Shown here piece by piece: positions 33,537 through 41,839 of a stretch of DNA of 47,645 nt; position 1 is the stretch's first letter, and every line of letters starts with the position of its first letter. The notes below the pieces were generated by a model. It made no database searches. It saw only the letters and a list, made by a program, of their open reading frames with translations, and was not told where the DNA came from. Source of the DNA: URNF01 sp045531495 (GTDB taxonomy: Bacteria; Bacillota; Clostridia; Oscillospirales; Acutalibacteraceae); NCBI GenBank assembly GCA_045531495.1, contig JAZSED010000072.1, forward strand, positions 1 through 47,645. Direction: 5' to 3'. The position numbers and the translations under genes were made by a program.

Positions 33537-34039
33537 TGGAGTACCGTATAAAAACCGTCTCCCACGCCGACAGGAAGACCTTGTCGGCGGCGGGACACGA
33601 TTTGGCAAAAGAAATGCTGTCCGAAAAAAGCGGTGTAAAAACGGATACACTCCGTTTTTACAAAACCGCAAAGGGTAAGCCGTATCTCCCTGAAAGTGAA
33701 TGGCAATTCAATATCAGCCACTCGGGGAACACGGTGCTTTGCGGTGTGCACAGCGGCGATATCGGTGTAGACATAGAAAAAACGCGGTCATACAATGACC
33801 GCGTTGCCAAACGCATCTGTTCCCCCGCCGAATATGCCTATATCAATGGAGACAGTATCCGTTTTTTGCAGGTGTGGACCCGCAAAGAAGCGTATGCAAA
33901 GCTCACAGGCAAGGGTTTATCCGTTTCCTTACGCACAATCGAGGTGGCAAGTGATACCGCTTTACACCACGCTGTTTGCGGCTATAACGTACTCACCGCC
34001 GCAGAAAACGGCTATGTATACAGCATTATTTGGGGTTAA
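33536..34039 (+). CDS. Sfp-type 4'-phosphopantetheinyl transferase
   Basis: These enzymes move the phosphopantetheine arm of coenzyme A onto a serine of acyl, aryl or peptidyl carrier proteins. The 167-residue protein is short for the Sfp type (about 220). It keeps the key motifs FNISHSGNTVLCGV, GVDIEKTR with the magnesium-binding Asp and Glu, and WTRKEAYAKLTGKGL. The shortening is at the N-terminus, before the ISHS motif. The ATG overlaps the transporter TGA (TGATG), so translation is coupled. No carrier-protein, NRPS or PKS gene lies in the window; the client must be elsewhere. It ends convergently with DUF554, overlapping by four bases. Confidence 0.9.
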   Translation: MEYRIKTVSHADRKTLSAAGHDLAKEMLSEKSGVKTDTLRFYKTAKGKPYLPESEWQFNISHSGNTVLCGVHSGDIGVDIEKTRSYNDRVAKRICSPAEYAYINGDSIRFLQVWTRKEAYAKLTGKGLSVSLRTIEVASDTALHHAVCGYNVLTAAENGYVYSIIWG

Positions 34040-34725
34040 CCCGTAATCAAACGACAAATAACGGGCGCAATAATTATGGCGGGCATCATGTCCGCCACTT
34101 TTATTTTCGCAACACCGAGCATATTGATGCCGATACCCATAATCATAATAGAGCCCGCCGCAGACATCTCCGCTATGGCGGCTTCGGTCAAGAGCGGCTG
34201 GATAAAGGTGGCAAGCAACACGATGCCGCCTTGCAGAATACCCACCGCCACGGCAGACAGCATCACGCCGCCGCCCAAAGTGGTGGTCAGCACAAGTGCC
34301 GCCACCATATCAATCATCGCCTTGGTGAACAAGGTACTGTTATCCCCCGTGATACCGGCCTCCAACGAGCCGACCACCGTCATCGCACCGACACAAAACA
34401 GTAACGTACCGCTGACAAAGCCTTCGCCGACGTTGGAAAGGTTTCCGCCTTTACTTTTTACCTTCGCGGTTATCCAATCGCCGAGACGATTCAGTGCCGC
34501 ATCAATACCGACCAACGCCCCAATGAAAGCGCCAAGCGCGATGGATACCACCACGATAATGGCATTATTGCTCTCCAGCGTACCTGAAATGCCGACGTAC
34601 AACACGCAAAGCGCCATCCCCGACATAATCACCGCTTTCAGCTTTTCGGGCAGACCTTTCTTTAACAGTAACCCAATAGCACTGCCCGCCGCTACACTCA
34701 ACATATTCACTAAAACACCAAGCAT
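34036..34725 (-). CDS. DUF554 family membrane protein
   Basis: DUF554 proteins are small polytopic membrane proteins (Bacillus YdfK/YqgA type) of unknown function, possibly transporters. The start at MLGVLVNMLSVAAGSAIG (ATG 34723-34725) follows AAAGG and gives 229 residues. About six to seven hydrophobic helices are visible. Family marks include GSAIGLLLKKGLPEKL near the N-terminus, NVGEGFVSGTLLFCVGAM, SLEAGITGD and GGVMLSAVAVGILQGG. The gene has its own promoter and is divergent from the PTS-IIC-like gene. Nothing in the context gives its substrate. Confidence 0.88.
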   Translation of the reverse strand: MLGVLVNMLSVAAGSAIGLLLKKGLPEKLKAVIMSGMALCVLYVGISGTLESNNAIIVVVSIALGAFIGALVGIDAALNRLGDWITAKVKSKGGNLSNVGEGFVSGTLLFCVGAMTVVGSLEAGITGDNSTLFTKAMIDMVAALVLTTTLGGGVMLSAVAVGILQGGIVLLATFIQPLLTEAAIAEMSAAGSIMIMGIGINMLGVAKIKVADMMPAIIIAPVICRLITG

Positions 34726-34754
34726 TTTTTCACAACCTTTAAAAAAGTAGATAC

Positions 34755-34783
34755 AGTATACCAAAATGCCGCATAATTAACAA
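34755..34783 (-). promoter_or_regulatory. Promoter of the DUF554 gene
   Basis: TTGTTA (34778-34783), 17-bp spacer ending in TGG and TATACT (34755-34760) on the minus strand. It lies back to back with the next promoter, 17 bases away. Confidence 0.78.
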
Positions 34784-34800
34784 GTGTTTTGTTTGAAAAC

Positions 34801-34829
34801 TTGACAAAAAAAGTCAAAAGTGGTATAAC
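34801..34829 (+). promoter_or_regulatory. Promoter of the PTS-IIC-like gene
   Basis: Perfect TTGACA (34801-34806), 17-bp spacer ending in TGG and TATAAC (34824-34829) on the plus strand. Confidence 0.87.
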
Positions 34830-34861
34830 CTTACAAAATAAAATACAAAGAAGGGTTTACT

Positions 34862-35920
34862 ATGTCAAAAATTCGCGCTTTTTTCGAGAAAAAGCAGGTT
34901 AAACCGTCGCTGCGCACCTATTTTATAGATGCGATGGGGTCAATGGCTCTGGGTCTTTTCGCCTCACTGCTTATCGGCACCATTTTTGACACCTTGTTCG
35001 ATTACACAGCTGTTTCTGTTTTCGGCGACCTTGCCACCGCTGCCACCGCAGTAACCGGCGCAGCACTCGGTATCGCTATCGCCAACGCATTACACGCGCC
35101 CACCCTCGTTATGCTGTGCGCCGCCGCTGTCGGCTACGCAGGCAACGGCTTTGGCGGCACCTTTATGCTTGACGGCGTGGAGAAATCCATCACCGCAGGC
35201 CCCGCAGGCGCATTCGTTGCGGTCATTATCGCGGTAGAACTCGGCAAGTTGGTTTCCAAAGAAACCAAAATTGATATTTTGGTTACCCCCACCGTCACCA
35301 TTCTGTCGGGCGTTGTGGTAGCACGTCTGCTCTGCCCCATTATCGCTTGGTGTATGTATTGGATTGGTTGGTTTATCAACACCGCCACCGAAATGCAACC
35401 CATTATTATGGGTATTCTCGTTTCCGCGGCTGTCGGTATTGCACTCACCTTGCCCATAAGCTCCGCCGCCATTTGTGCGATGATTGGTATCAGCGGCTTG
35501 GCAGGCGGTGCGGCAACGGCGGGCTGCTGTGCGCAGATGATTGGCTTTGCGGTCATCTCCTTCCGTGAAAACCGTTGGGGCGGCGTTATCGCGCAAGGTC
35601 TTGGCACTTCTATGTTGCAGATGGGTAACATCGTGAAAAACCCGCGCATTTGGATTCCCGCTACATTGGCTTCGATGATTACGGGACCTCTGTCCACCAC
35701 CATTTTCAAATTGGAAAACGTCGGTGTGGCTTCGGGTATGGGTACCTGCGGGTTAGTCGGCCCCTTGGGTATCATCACCAATATGGAAGGCGGCGCTATG
35801 AAATGGATAGGTATTGCGGTTATCTGCTTTATCCTGCCTGCCGTTCTGTCTTTACTGTTCAGCGAAATCCTACGTAAAATCGGTTGGATAAAACCGAACG
35901 ATATGAAATTAGACGTATAA
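34862..35920 (+). CDS. PTS IIC-like membrane protein (PTS_EIIC_2 / PfoR type), orphan
   Basis: This 352-residue polytopic membrane protein resembles the PTS_EIIC_2 family, also annotated as PfoR after the Clostridium perfringens perfringolysin regulator. It has about nine to ten hydrophobic segments. Gly/Ala-rich stretches include GAALGIAIANALHAPTLVML, ALTLPISSAAICAMIGISG, GLAGGAATAGCCAQMIG and the late GTCGLVGPLGIITNMEGG. No IIA, IIB, HPr or sugar enzyme gene is next to it, so phosphotransfer transport is unproven; it could be a simple permease. It has a strong promoter and a bidirectional terminator, so it is a one-gene unit. Confidence 0.87.
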   Translation: MSKIRAFFEKKQVKPSLRTYFIDAMGSMALGLFASLLIGTIFDTLFDYTAVSVFGDLATAATAVTGAALGIAIANALHAPTLVMLCAAAVGYAGNGFGGTFMLDGVEKSITAGPAGAFVAVIIAVELGKLVSKETKIDILVTPTVTILSGVVVARLLCPIIAWCMYWIGWFINTATEMQPIIMGILVSAAVGIALTLPISSAAICAMIGISGLAGGAATAGCCAQMIGFAVISFRENRWGGVIAQGLGTSMLQMGNIVKNPRIWIPATLASMITGPLSTTIFKLENVGVASGMGTCGLVGPLGIITNMEGGAMKWIGIAVICFILPAVLSLLFSEILRKIGWIKPNDMKLDV

Positions 35921-35955
35921 AAAATACGGTGTACGCTTGGCGTACACCGTATTTT
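35921..35955. terminator. Bidirectional terminator between convergent genes
   Basis: Perfect 15-bp inverted repeat AAAATACGGTGTACG / CGTACACCGTATTTT with a 5-base loop and T tracts on both sides. It serves the PTS-IIC-like gene on the plus strand and the SufB-like gene on the minus strand. Confidence 0.93.
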
Positions 35956-36873
35956 TTATTTCAAAAATCCGCTCACAATTTGTTCTTCCGCTTCCTTTTC
36001 GGTCAATCCCAAGGTCATCAGCTTCATCAACTGTTCGCCTGCAATCTTGCCGATAGCCGCTTCGTGAATTAAGGACGCTTCTACGTGGTTTGCGGTAATC
36101 TGCGGAATCGCCGCTACAGAAGCATCATCCATAATAATGGCATCACATTCGGTGTGACCGTTACAACGGTTGTTGCCGTTGATTTTGGATAAAAACACCT
36201 GATGGGAATTATCCTTTGCCACCGAGCGGGAAATGACATGCGTACCCGCGTTTTCGCCGTTTAAGTCCACCTCAAAATCCGTTTCGGCAAACTGCTTACC
36301 GTGGGTCATAATCTTTTCCTTCACGATAAGGGTCGCGTTTTTACCCACCGTACCGCGGGTAGCACGCTTGGTGGAATCCACACCTTTAATTTGGGTGGTT
36401 TCCATTTCTAAATACGAGCCTTCCTCCAGGTGTACCACGGTGGTAGGATTCATAACCCGCTCACCGTTTCCGTCGCCGTCGCCGTAATGCTTTTCCACGT
36501 ATTTGACACGGGCGTTTTTACCGAGGAAAAACGCGTGGATACCGCTGTGCTCCGCCGCATCGTCGCCGTTGTTATGAATGCCGCAGCCCGCGACAATCAC
36601 CACGTCTGCGTCCTCACCGATATAAAAATCGTTGTACACCAATTCCTTCATACCCGTCTGCGTCAGTAACACAGGGATATGCACACTTTCGTTTTTGGTA
36701 CCGGGGGCAATACGGATATCAATACCCGGCTTGTCCGTTTTGGTGGTAATTTCAATGTTAGCCGTTGAACGACGGCCCGCCGCCTCTCCGTTTGCGCGGA
36801 TATTATACGCACCTGCGGGGACATCGTGCAGGTCGGCAATCTGCTCTAACAGATTTTTTTCGATAGTATTCAC
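35956..36873 (-). CDS. SufB/SufD-like scaffold of a minimal Fe-S assembly system
   Basis: This protein probably forms the beta-helix scaffold that builds iron-sulfur clusters with the adjacent SufC ATPase. At 305 residues it is much shorter than SufB (about 470). It matches the compact partner in two-gene SUF-like minimal systems (SMS). The beta-helix core spans about 90-240 (SGIHAFFLGKNARVKYVE onward). The C-terminal signature contains RCNGHTECDAIIMDD, whose TECD Cys aligns with the key SufB Cys, and the helical end has HEAAIGKIAGEQLMKLM. No SufS, SufU or SufD gene is nearby. It follows sufC by 12 bases in one operon ending at a terminator. The gene name differs between databases, so none is given. 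Confidence 0.9.
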   Translation of the reverse strand: MNTIEKNLLEQIADLHDVPAGAYNIRANGEAAGRRSTANIEITTKTDKPGIDIRIAPGTKNESVHIPVLLTQTGMKELVYNDFYIGEDADVVIVAGCGIHNNGDDAAEHSGIHAFFLGKNARVKYVEKHYGDGDGNGERVMNPTTVVHLEEGSYLEMETTQIKGVDSTKRATRGTVGKNATLIVKEKIMTHGKQFAETDFEVDLNGENAGTHVISRSVAKDNSHQVFLSKINGNNRCNGHTECDAIIMDDASVAAIPQITANHVEASLIHEAAIGKIAGEQLMKLMTLGLTEKEAEEQIVSGFLK

Positions 36874-36885
36874 ACGCGTCCCTCC

Positions 36886-37611
36886 TTACAGTTTATCGCT
36901 CAGTACCGAGCATACACTCTCCGCACCAAGCAGGGCGGGTAACACGTCTTCCTTCGTACCCACCTTGGAAACTTCACCGTTTGCCACCACAACAATGGTG
37001 TCCGCAATATTGAGAATGCGTTCCTGGTGCGAGATGATGATAATAGAACCGCTGTTCTTCTCGTACATTTTTTTGAACACCTGAATAAGATTACCAAAGC
37101 TCCACAAGTCAATACCCGCTTCGGGTTCGTCAAACACGGTAAGTTCGGTACCGCGCGCCATAATCATTGCAATCTCAATACGCTTTAATTCGCCGCCCGA
37201 CAGCGAAGCATTCACCTCGCGGTCCACGTAATCGCGGGCGCACAGACCCACTTCGGACAGATAATTACAAATCTCGGTAATGGACAGCTTCTTACCTGCC
37301 GCCAGCGCAATCAAATCCTTGACGGTCAAGCCCTTAAACCGTACCGGCTGCTGAAATGCATAGCTGATACCCATTTTTGCACGGTCGGTGATGGACATAT
37401 CGGTAATATCCGTACCGTTAAAAAAAATCTGACCTTCTGTCGGGGTGTAGATACCCGCGATGATTTTCGCAAGGGTAGACTTACCGCCGCCGTTGGGACC
37501 GGTTATCGCCACGAAACGGTCTTCTATCTTCAAGGAAACATTCTTAAGAATGTCCTTTTTTTCTCCTTTTTCGTCCTCTACGGTAAAGGACACGTTTTTT
37601 AATTCGAGCAT
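36886..37611 (-). CDS. sufC: SufC-like Fe-S assembly ATPase
   Basis: SufC is a soluble ABC-type ATPase that powers conformational change in the SufB/D scaffold. The 241-residue protein has Walker A GPNGGGKSTLAK (about 38-49), Q-loop YAFQQPVRFKG, signature LSGGELKRIEIA and Walker B LTVFDEPEAGID. The H-loop is IIIISHQERIL. The LSGGELKR and EPEAGID spellings are typical of SufC rather than of transporters. It is first in the two-gene unit, with an AGGAGG site 6 bases before the ATG and its own promoter. Together with the short SufB-like protein it forms a compact SMS-type system. Confidence 0.94.
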   Translation of the reverse strand: MLELKNVSFTVEDEKGEKKDILKNVSLKIEDRFVAITGPNGGGKSTLAKIIAGIYTPTEGQIFFNGTDITDMSITDRAKMGISYAFQQPVRFKGLTVKDLIALAAGKKLSITEICNYLSEVGLCARDYVDREVNASLSGGELKRIEIAMIMARGTELTVFDEPEAGIDLWSFGNLIQVFKKMYEKNSGSIIIISHQERILNIADTIVVVANGEVSKVGTKEDVLPALLGAESVCSVLSDKL

Positions 37612-37640
37612 AGGAATCCTCCTAACATAAACTTACACTT

Positions 37641-37669
37641 ATCATACCATTAAGAATAGGGTATGTCAA
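37641..37669 (-). promoter_or_regulatory. Promoter of the sufC-sufB-like operon
   Basis: Perfect TTGACA (37664-37669), 17-bp spacer ending in TGG and TATGAT (37641-37646) on the minus strand. The -35 overlaps the stop codon of the upstream EamA gene. No IscR/SufR-like operator was recognised. Confidence 0.87.
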
Positions 37670-38559
37670 TTTTTTCGGGTGAAATATTGCACGCCTGCAA
37701 TGCCGAAAATAATGAGTAACGAAGCCAGCAAGATATACGCGTTAAACGGTTCGTGCAACAACCATATGCTTGCCGCCACCGACACCACCGTTATCACATT
37801 GGAAAATACGGTTGCGCGGGACAGGGGCAGATATGTATTGGCATAGTTTATCATCAAAAACGCACATACCGATGACAGTACACCCAAATACAAAAGGGAT
37901 ACCAGAAAACCACTGTCGGTGAAGGGTGAAATCAATCCGATAGGTGCGCGAACGTTTTCAAACACAGCCACGCCGAAAAATGCTGCCGTACCCACCAAAA
38001 ACATCATATAGGTACGCTCAAACGCGGTCACCGCTTCAGCACTGCGGCGGCTGATAACGTTAAACCCGACTGCGGTCAGCACCGCGCCGACAAGCAACAG
38101 TACACCCCACACGGTAATTGCGCCGCTCGACGACTGCAGCAACGCCATCCAAATGACACCGCCTACCGAAACAGCACTGCAAATAGCCTGCAACACGGTG
38201 GGTCGTTCGTGCATGAACAGCGCACCGAACACAAGGGATGCAATCGGCACCAGCGCTATCATAACCGAGGAAAAGGTGGCGTTGGAATACAACAAACCGT
38301 AGTTTTCAAAATAGAAATACAAAACCGGCTGACAAAGCCCCATCAATATCAAAAGGCCGATAGGTTTCCCTTTTAAGGATACTGTACATTTTCCCGTCAG
38401 ACGCAACACGTTCATCACGGTTAATGCCAAAAAGAAGCGCCAAAACAGTAGCACGGACGGTGTAGCAGCTTGGAGAGCCGTTTTGGTGAATAAAAAGCTC
38501 AAGCCGAAAATGAAGTTGCCGAAAAAAGCCGCCAACATACCTTTATGTGTTTTCTGCAT
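37666..38559 (-). CDS. EamA/DMT-family transporter, copy B
   Basis: This is a drug/metabolite-transporter superfamily permease with two EamA repeats, about ten membrane helices in total. The start at MQKTHKGMLAAFFGNFIFG follows GGAGAAG and gives 297 residues; it overlaps copy A by 17 bases. Typical features are FLFTKTALQAATPSVLLFWRF in the first repeat, ALVPIASLVFGALFMHERPT at its end, and the second-repeat ending SVAASIWLLHEPFNAY. Substrates of such proteins are usually small metabolites or amino acids, exported or imported. Nothing here fixes the substrate. It is last in a lipid kinase-EamA-EamA operon. Confidence 0.92.
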   Translation of the reverse strand: MQKTHKGMLAAFFGNFIFGLSFLFTKTALQAATPSVLLFWRFFLALTVMNVLRLTGKCTVSLKGKPIGLLILMGLCQPVLYFYFENYGLLYSNATFSSVMIALVPIASLVFGALFMHERPTVLQAICSAVSVGGVIWMALLQSSSGAITVWGVLLLVGAVLTAVGFNVISRRSAEAVTAFERTYMMFLVGTAAFFGVAVFENVRAPIGLISPFTDSGFLVSLLYLGVLSSVCAFLMINYANTYLPLSRATVFSNVITVVSVAASIWLLHEPFNAYILLASLLIIFGIAGVQYFTRKN

Positions 38560-39445
38560 CTTTCTTCTCCTTGTGCGGGATTTGAGAAAGGATAATCGCC
38601 GCAAACATCAACACACAGCCGATACCTTCCTTTAGGGTCGGCACGTCGCCTAACACTACCATACCCGACAAAACGGCAAATACCGACTCCAAGCTCATCA
38701 CAAGAGAAGCCACCGTCGGACGGGTATATTTTTGGCCGATAATCTGCAGCGTATACGCAACGCCGCTGGACAATACACCCGCATACGCAATCGGCAGCCA
38801 CGCGGACAGCACCGACTGAAAATCGGGATTTTCTATCACTGTCATCGGAATAACGGTCAGTACCGCCACCGTTAAAAACTGAATACAGGACAAGGTCACC
38901 CCGTCCACTTTGGGAGAAACAAAATCAATCACCAAAATATGCACCGCAAAGCATACCGCGCACAGCAACACCATCAGGTCGCCGAATGCAATAGTAAGGC
39001 CGTCTTTGATGGTAAGCAGATACAGTGCCACCACCGCAATACCGACACAGCCCCACAGGTGTAAAGGCATTTTCTTGCCAATAAACAAACCGAGAATCGG
39101 CACAAGTAAAATGTACATCGCGGTAATAAAGCCCGCATTGCCTACCGAGGTATACGCAATACCCACCTGTTGCAGCAGCGAGGACACCGTCAGCACCGCA
39201 CCGCACGCGATACCACCCCACAGCAATATACGGGGGTTCCGCGGTATGTCGGTCTTTTTTCTGCTGCGTACCAAAGCCAGCGGCAACAGCACCGCAAAGC
39301 CCAGCACCGAGCGCAAGCAAAGGAATGTAAAGGGCCCGACCTTGTCGGCGCCGTCACTTTGTGCGACAAAGGTACTGCCCCATAAAAAAGAGGCAACCAA
39401 CAGTAATACACTGCCGTACCACTCTTTATTTTTGATTTTCCGCAT
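38543..39445 (-). CDS. EamA/DMT-family transporter, copy A
   Basis: This second EamA permease is 300 residues long with about ten membrane helices. The start at MRKIKNKEWYGSVLLL follows GGAGAAG and overlaps the lipid kinase gene by 20 bases. First-repeat marks are FLWGSTFVAQSDGADKVGPF with conserved LRSVLGFAVLLP and ILLVPILGLFIGKKMPL. The second repeat ends MSLESVFAVLSGMVVLGDVP. It differs enough from copy B to be an old paralog rather than a recent copy. Tandem DMT pairs sometimes work as heteromers (small multidrug type), but ten-helix EamA proteins usually act alone. Substrate unknown. Confidence 0.92.
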   Translation of the reverse strand: MRKIKNKEWYGSVLLLVASFLWGSTFVAQSDGADKVGPFTFLCLRSVLGFAVLLPLALVRSRKKTDIPRNPRILLWGGIACGAVLTVSSLLQQVGIAYTSVGNAGFITAMYILLVPILGLFIGKKMPLHLWGCVGIAVVALYLLTIKDGLTIAFGDLMVLLCAVCFAVHILVIDFVSPKVDGVTLSCIQFLTVAVLTVIPMTVIENPDFQSVLSAWLPIAYAGVLSSGVAYTLQIIGQKYTRPTVASLVMSLESVFAVLSGMVVLGDVPTLKEGIGCVLMFAAIILSQIPHKEKKDAENT

Positions 39446-40364
39446 AGATCTTCTCCTTGGGAACTGCAAATTTAATGGCTTTCTCTTCCACCTCTGCGCG
39501 GATATGCCGTCCGTAAATCACTTCTCCGTCCAGCGAGCACGGAAACACGGGAGATTCCGCTGTTATCTCCACACATTTTGCCTGACGGTACACGATGTAC
39601 TTTTGAAAACGGGGGTCATCCAGGTGTCTCCCCTCTTTATATGCGTTCATCAACCGCAAAAACGTGATACGGGACAGCGGTTTTACAAGGCAGACCTCTA
39701 ACAGGCCGTCGTCGTTTGCGGAATGGGGTGCACAGCGATAAGAGCCGCCCACGTACTGTCCGTTGGCTACGGTACAAAGCAGCAGTTCACCCTTCGGGTT
39801 TAACACTTCCCCATCCGCTTTCACAGTACAACGTGTTTTCATAGATGTAAGCAACGCTTTGGCAACGCTGACGGGATACGCCATACTGCCACCGATGATT
39901 TTCTTATGACGAAGCTTCCCCATCAGCTCCGCCACCGCACTGTCAAAACCGAAATGGCACGCGTTAATGGCGTATTGTTTATCGTTGATGCGGATAAGGT
40001 CAATGGGGGCATCCTCCGCGTCAATCAATCCCGCCATATCCAAAAAGCGGTCCTTGCCGCCGTAATATTTCACGAAATCGTTACCACTGCCGCACGGATA
40101 TACCGTCATAGAGGCGTTTTCGCAACCGACAATACCGTTAGCCACCTCGTGTGCGGTACCGTCACCGCCGCAAGCGTACACGCGCACGGTCTCCTCCGCA
40201 TGTTCGGTACAAAAAGCACGTACAAACGTCGTAGCTTCGCCTTTTTGCTCCGTATAATGCACGGTATACGGCACATCCCCGCCCATTTTCTCCAAAATGG
40301 CCGCGATATCCTTATCGGTGCTGTTCTTACCTGCATAGGTGTTGACAATAAACAGATGATGCAT
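39426..40364 (-). CDS. Diacylglycerol kinase-family lipid kinase (YegS/DagK type)
   Basis: This enzyme phosphorylates diacylglycerol or a related lipid with ATP at the membrane surface, recycling diacylglycerol to phosphatidic acid. The start at MHHLFIVNTYAGKNST (ATG 40362-40364) follows AAGGTG and gives 312 residues. The catalytic-domain motif CGGDGTAHEVANGIVG (about 70-85) and YPCGSGNDFVKYYGG (about 93-107) are classical. The C-terminal beta-rich half carries ANGQYVGGSYRCAPHSANDDGLLEVCLV. It is first in an operon with two EamA transporters; no functional link is evident. Its promoter lies 27 bases upstream. Confidence 0.92.
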   Translation of the reverse strand: MHHLFIVNTYAGKNSTDKDIAAILEKMGGDVPYTVHYTEQKGEATTFVRAFCTEHAEETVRVYACGGDGTAHEVANGIVGCENASMTVYPCGSGNDFVKYYGGKDRFLDMAGLIDAEDAPIDLIRINDKQYAINACHFGFDSAVAELMGKLRHKKIIGGSMAYPVSVAKALLTSMKTRCTVKADGEVLNPKGELLLCTVANGQYVGGSYRCAPHSANDDGLLEVCLVKPLSRITFLRLMNAYKEGRHLDDPRFQKYIVYRQAKCVEITAESPVFPCSLDGEVIYGRHIRAEVEEKAIKFAVPKEKIYAENQK

Positions 40365-40391
40365 GCCTATCACCTTCCTTTTAACCTATTT

Positions 40392-40419
40392 ATTATAGCA
40401 TTTTCTGTCGAATTGTCAA
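40392..40419 (-). promoter_or_regulatory. Promoter of the lipid kinase-EamA operon
   Basis: Perfect TTGACA (40414-40419), 16-bp spacer ending in TGC and perfect TATAAT (40392-40397) on the minus strand. Confidence 0.88.
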
Positions 40420-40425
40420 TGCGTG

Positions 40426-40460
40426 AAAAAGGGACGCACCCTTAGGGGTGCGTCCCTTTA
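40426..40460 (-). terminator. Intrinsic terminator after the MATE gene
   Basis: Inverted repeat AAAGGGACGCACCC / GGGTGCGTCCCTTT with a short loop and TTTTT tract on the minus strand, 8 bases after the MATE stop. It closes the long sugar operon. Confidence 0.92.
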
Positions 40461-40468
40461 TATGTCAG

Positions 40469-41824
40469 TTATTCCTTTTCTTTGCGTTTTAAGATGTATG
40501 AAAAAGCTACCGCTTCCGCTATGATTGCCAAGCTCCACGAAATAGGATAGGAAACGTACAACGTATTCAGCGAGGGCATTGCGGCGAATATGGTCAATAT
40601 CCAAATAATACGCGCAAAGCAGGTGAAAAACACATTGATGAACATAGACACCGTGGATTTTCCAAGACCCTGCAAAGCACCCATAAATACTTCCATAATA
40701 CCTGCGAGGAAGTAGCTTAATCCGAACCACAGCATTCTCTGAATTCCAAAATGTATGGCTTGTGCCGAGTCGGTAATATACAGATGAAGCAACGGCTCCG
40801 CAAACACATAACTTAAAAGTCCGAGCGAGATGCCGATAACCGAAACGCACAAAATACTGTCCCACACCACACGGCGTACACGTTGGAACTGCCGAGCCCC
40901 GCAGTTTTGTCCCACAAAATTGAGGGTCGCCTGGCGGAAGGAGTTCATTGCCGTATAGGTAAAGCCGGTAATATTGGTGGCTGCTGCTATGCCTGCTACC
41001 GCTGCCGTGCCGAAGCTGTTGACAGAACCTTGTATCAGCATATTGGAAATTGAGAAGGTGCAACCCTGCAAAGCGGCAGGAATGCCGATTTTCAAAATGG
41101 ATTTTGTCTCTTGTGCATACATACGCAAGCGGGTAAAATCCAACCGCGTTGCATCATGCTGTGCCGCTAACGCATGTATGACGAGAACAGCGGAAATCAC
41201 CTGTGACAAAACGGTTGCCAATGCGACACCCGCCACATCCAGCTTCACGACGGTCACAAACACAATGTTAAGCAACACGTTTGCAACACCTGCAATGGTG
41301 AGGTAGGTCATCGGACGACGGGTATCACCGTTGGCGCGCATAATAGCCGCACCGAAATTGTATAAAGCGCTGGGTATGGCACCCAGAAAATAAATCCGCA
41401 CATACAAAACGGCAAGATCTAATACGTCTTTAGGAGTCGCCATCAACACAAGCAGAGGTTTTGTCAGAAAAACACCGAGCGCCGTAATGACCGTGCCCGA
41501 AATAACGGCGAGCAGCATAGCGGTATGCACCGAGCGATGTGTTTCCTCGCGGTCTCCTTTGCCGATAGACATAGCGACAACCACACCCGAACCGGTTGAC
41601 AAGCCCATAAACATATTGACCAACAGGTTGATAAGTGAGCCGGTCGAGCCCACTGCGCCAACCGACGTACTGCCGCAAAAACGGCCTACGACCACCATAT
41701 CAGCGGCGTTAAACAGCAGCTGCAAAACACCGCTTAGGATGATGGGAATGGCATACGGAATGATATTTTTTAAGATAGGCCCCTCGCACATATCAATATG
41801 TCGCGGAGATATAGTCCTTCTCAA
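40469..41824 (-). CDS. MATE-family efflux transporter
   Basis: MATE proteins export cationic or other small molecules using sodium or proton gradients. The 451-residue protein has about twelve helices in two related halves: LKNIIPYAIPIILSGVLQLL and MVVVGRFCGSTSVGAVG in the first, ILKIGIPAALQGCTFSISN and GIAAATNITGFTYTAMNSF in the second. The length is normal for the family. The start is a TTG at 41822-41824 preceded by AAAGGA about 10 bases away. No separate promoter is seen in the 15-base gap to the CapA-like gene, so it appears to be the last gene of the sugar operon. The cargo is unknown; export of a product or toxic intermediate is speculation. Confidence 0.93.
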   Translation of the reverse strand: MRRTISPRHIDMCEGPILKNIIPYAIPIILSGVLQLLFNAADMVVVGRFCGSTSVGAVGSTGSLINLLVNMFMGLSTGSGVVVAMSIGKGDREETHRSVHTAMLLAVISGTVITALGVFLTKPLLVLMATPKDVLDLAVLYVRIYFLGAIPSALYNFGAAIMRANGDTRRPMTYLTIAGVANVLLNIVFVTVVKLDVAGVALATVLSQVISAVLVIHALAAQHDATRLDFTRLRMYAQETKSILKIGIPAALQGCTFSISNMLIQGSVNSFGTAAVAGIAAATNITGFTYTAMNSFRQATLNFVGQNCGARQFQRVRRVVWDSILCVSVIGISLGLLSYVFAEPLLHLYITDSAQAIHFGIQRMLWFGLSYFLAGIMEVFMGALQGLGKSTVSMFINVFFTCFARIIWILTIFAAMPSLNTLYVSYPISWSLAIIAEAVAFSYILKRKEKE

Positions 41825-41839
41825 TTACAACAGATCCTT

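Noticed and set aside
31635..35920. Genomic island or mobile element from the strand switch
   Set aside because: No integrase, transposase, direct repeats or tRNA junction was found, and codon usage looks like the neighbours by eye.
37666..39445. Recent tandem duplication creating the two EamA transporters
   Set aside because: The two proteins differ throughout their length when compared by eye, so any duplication is old; the pair may also have been assembled independently.
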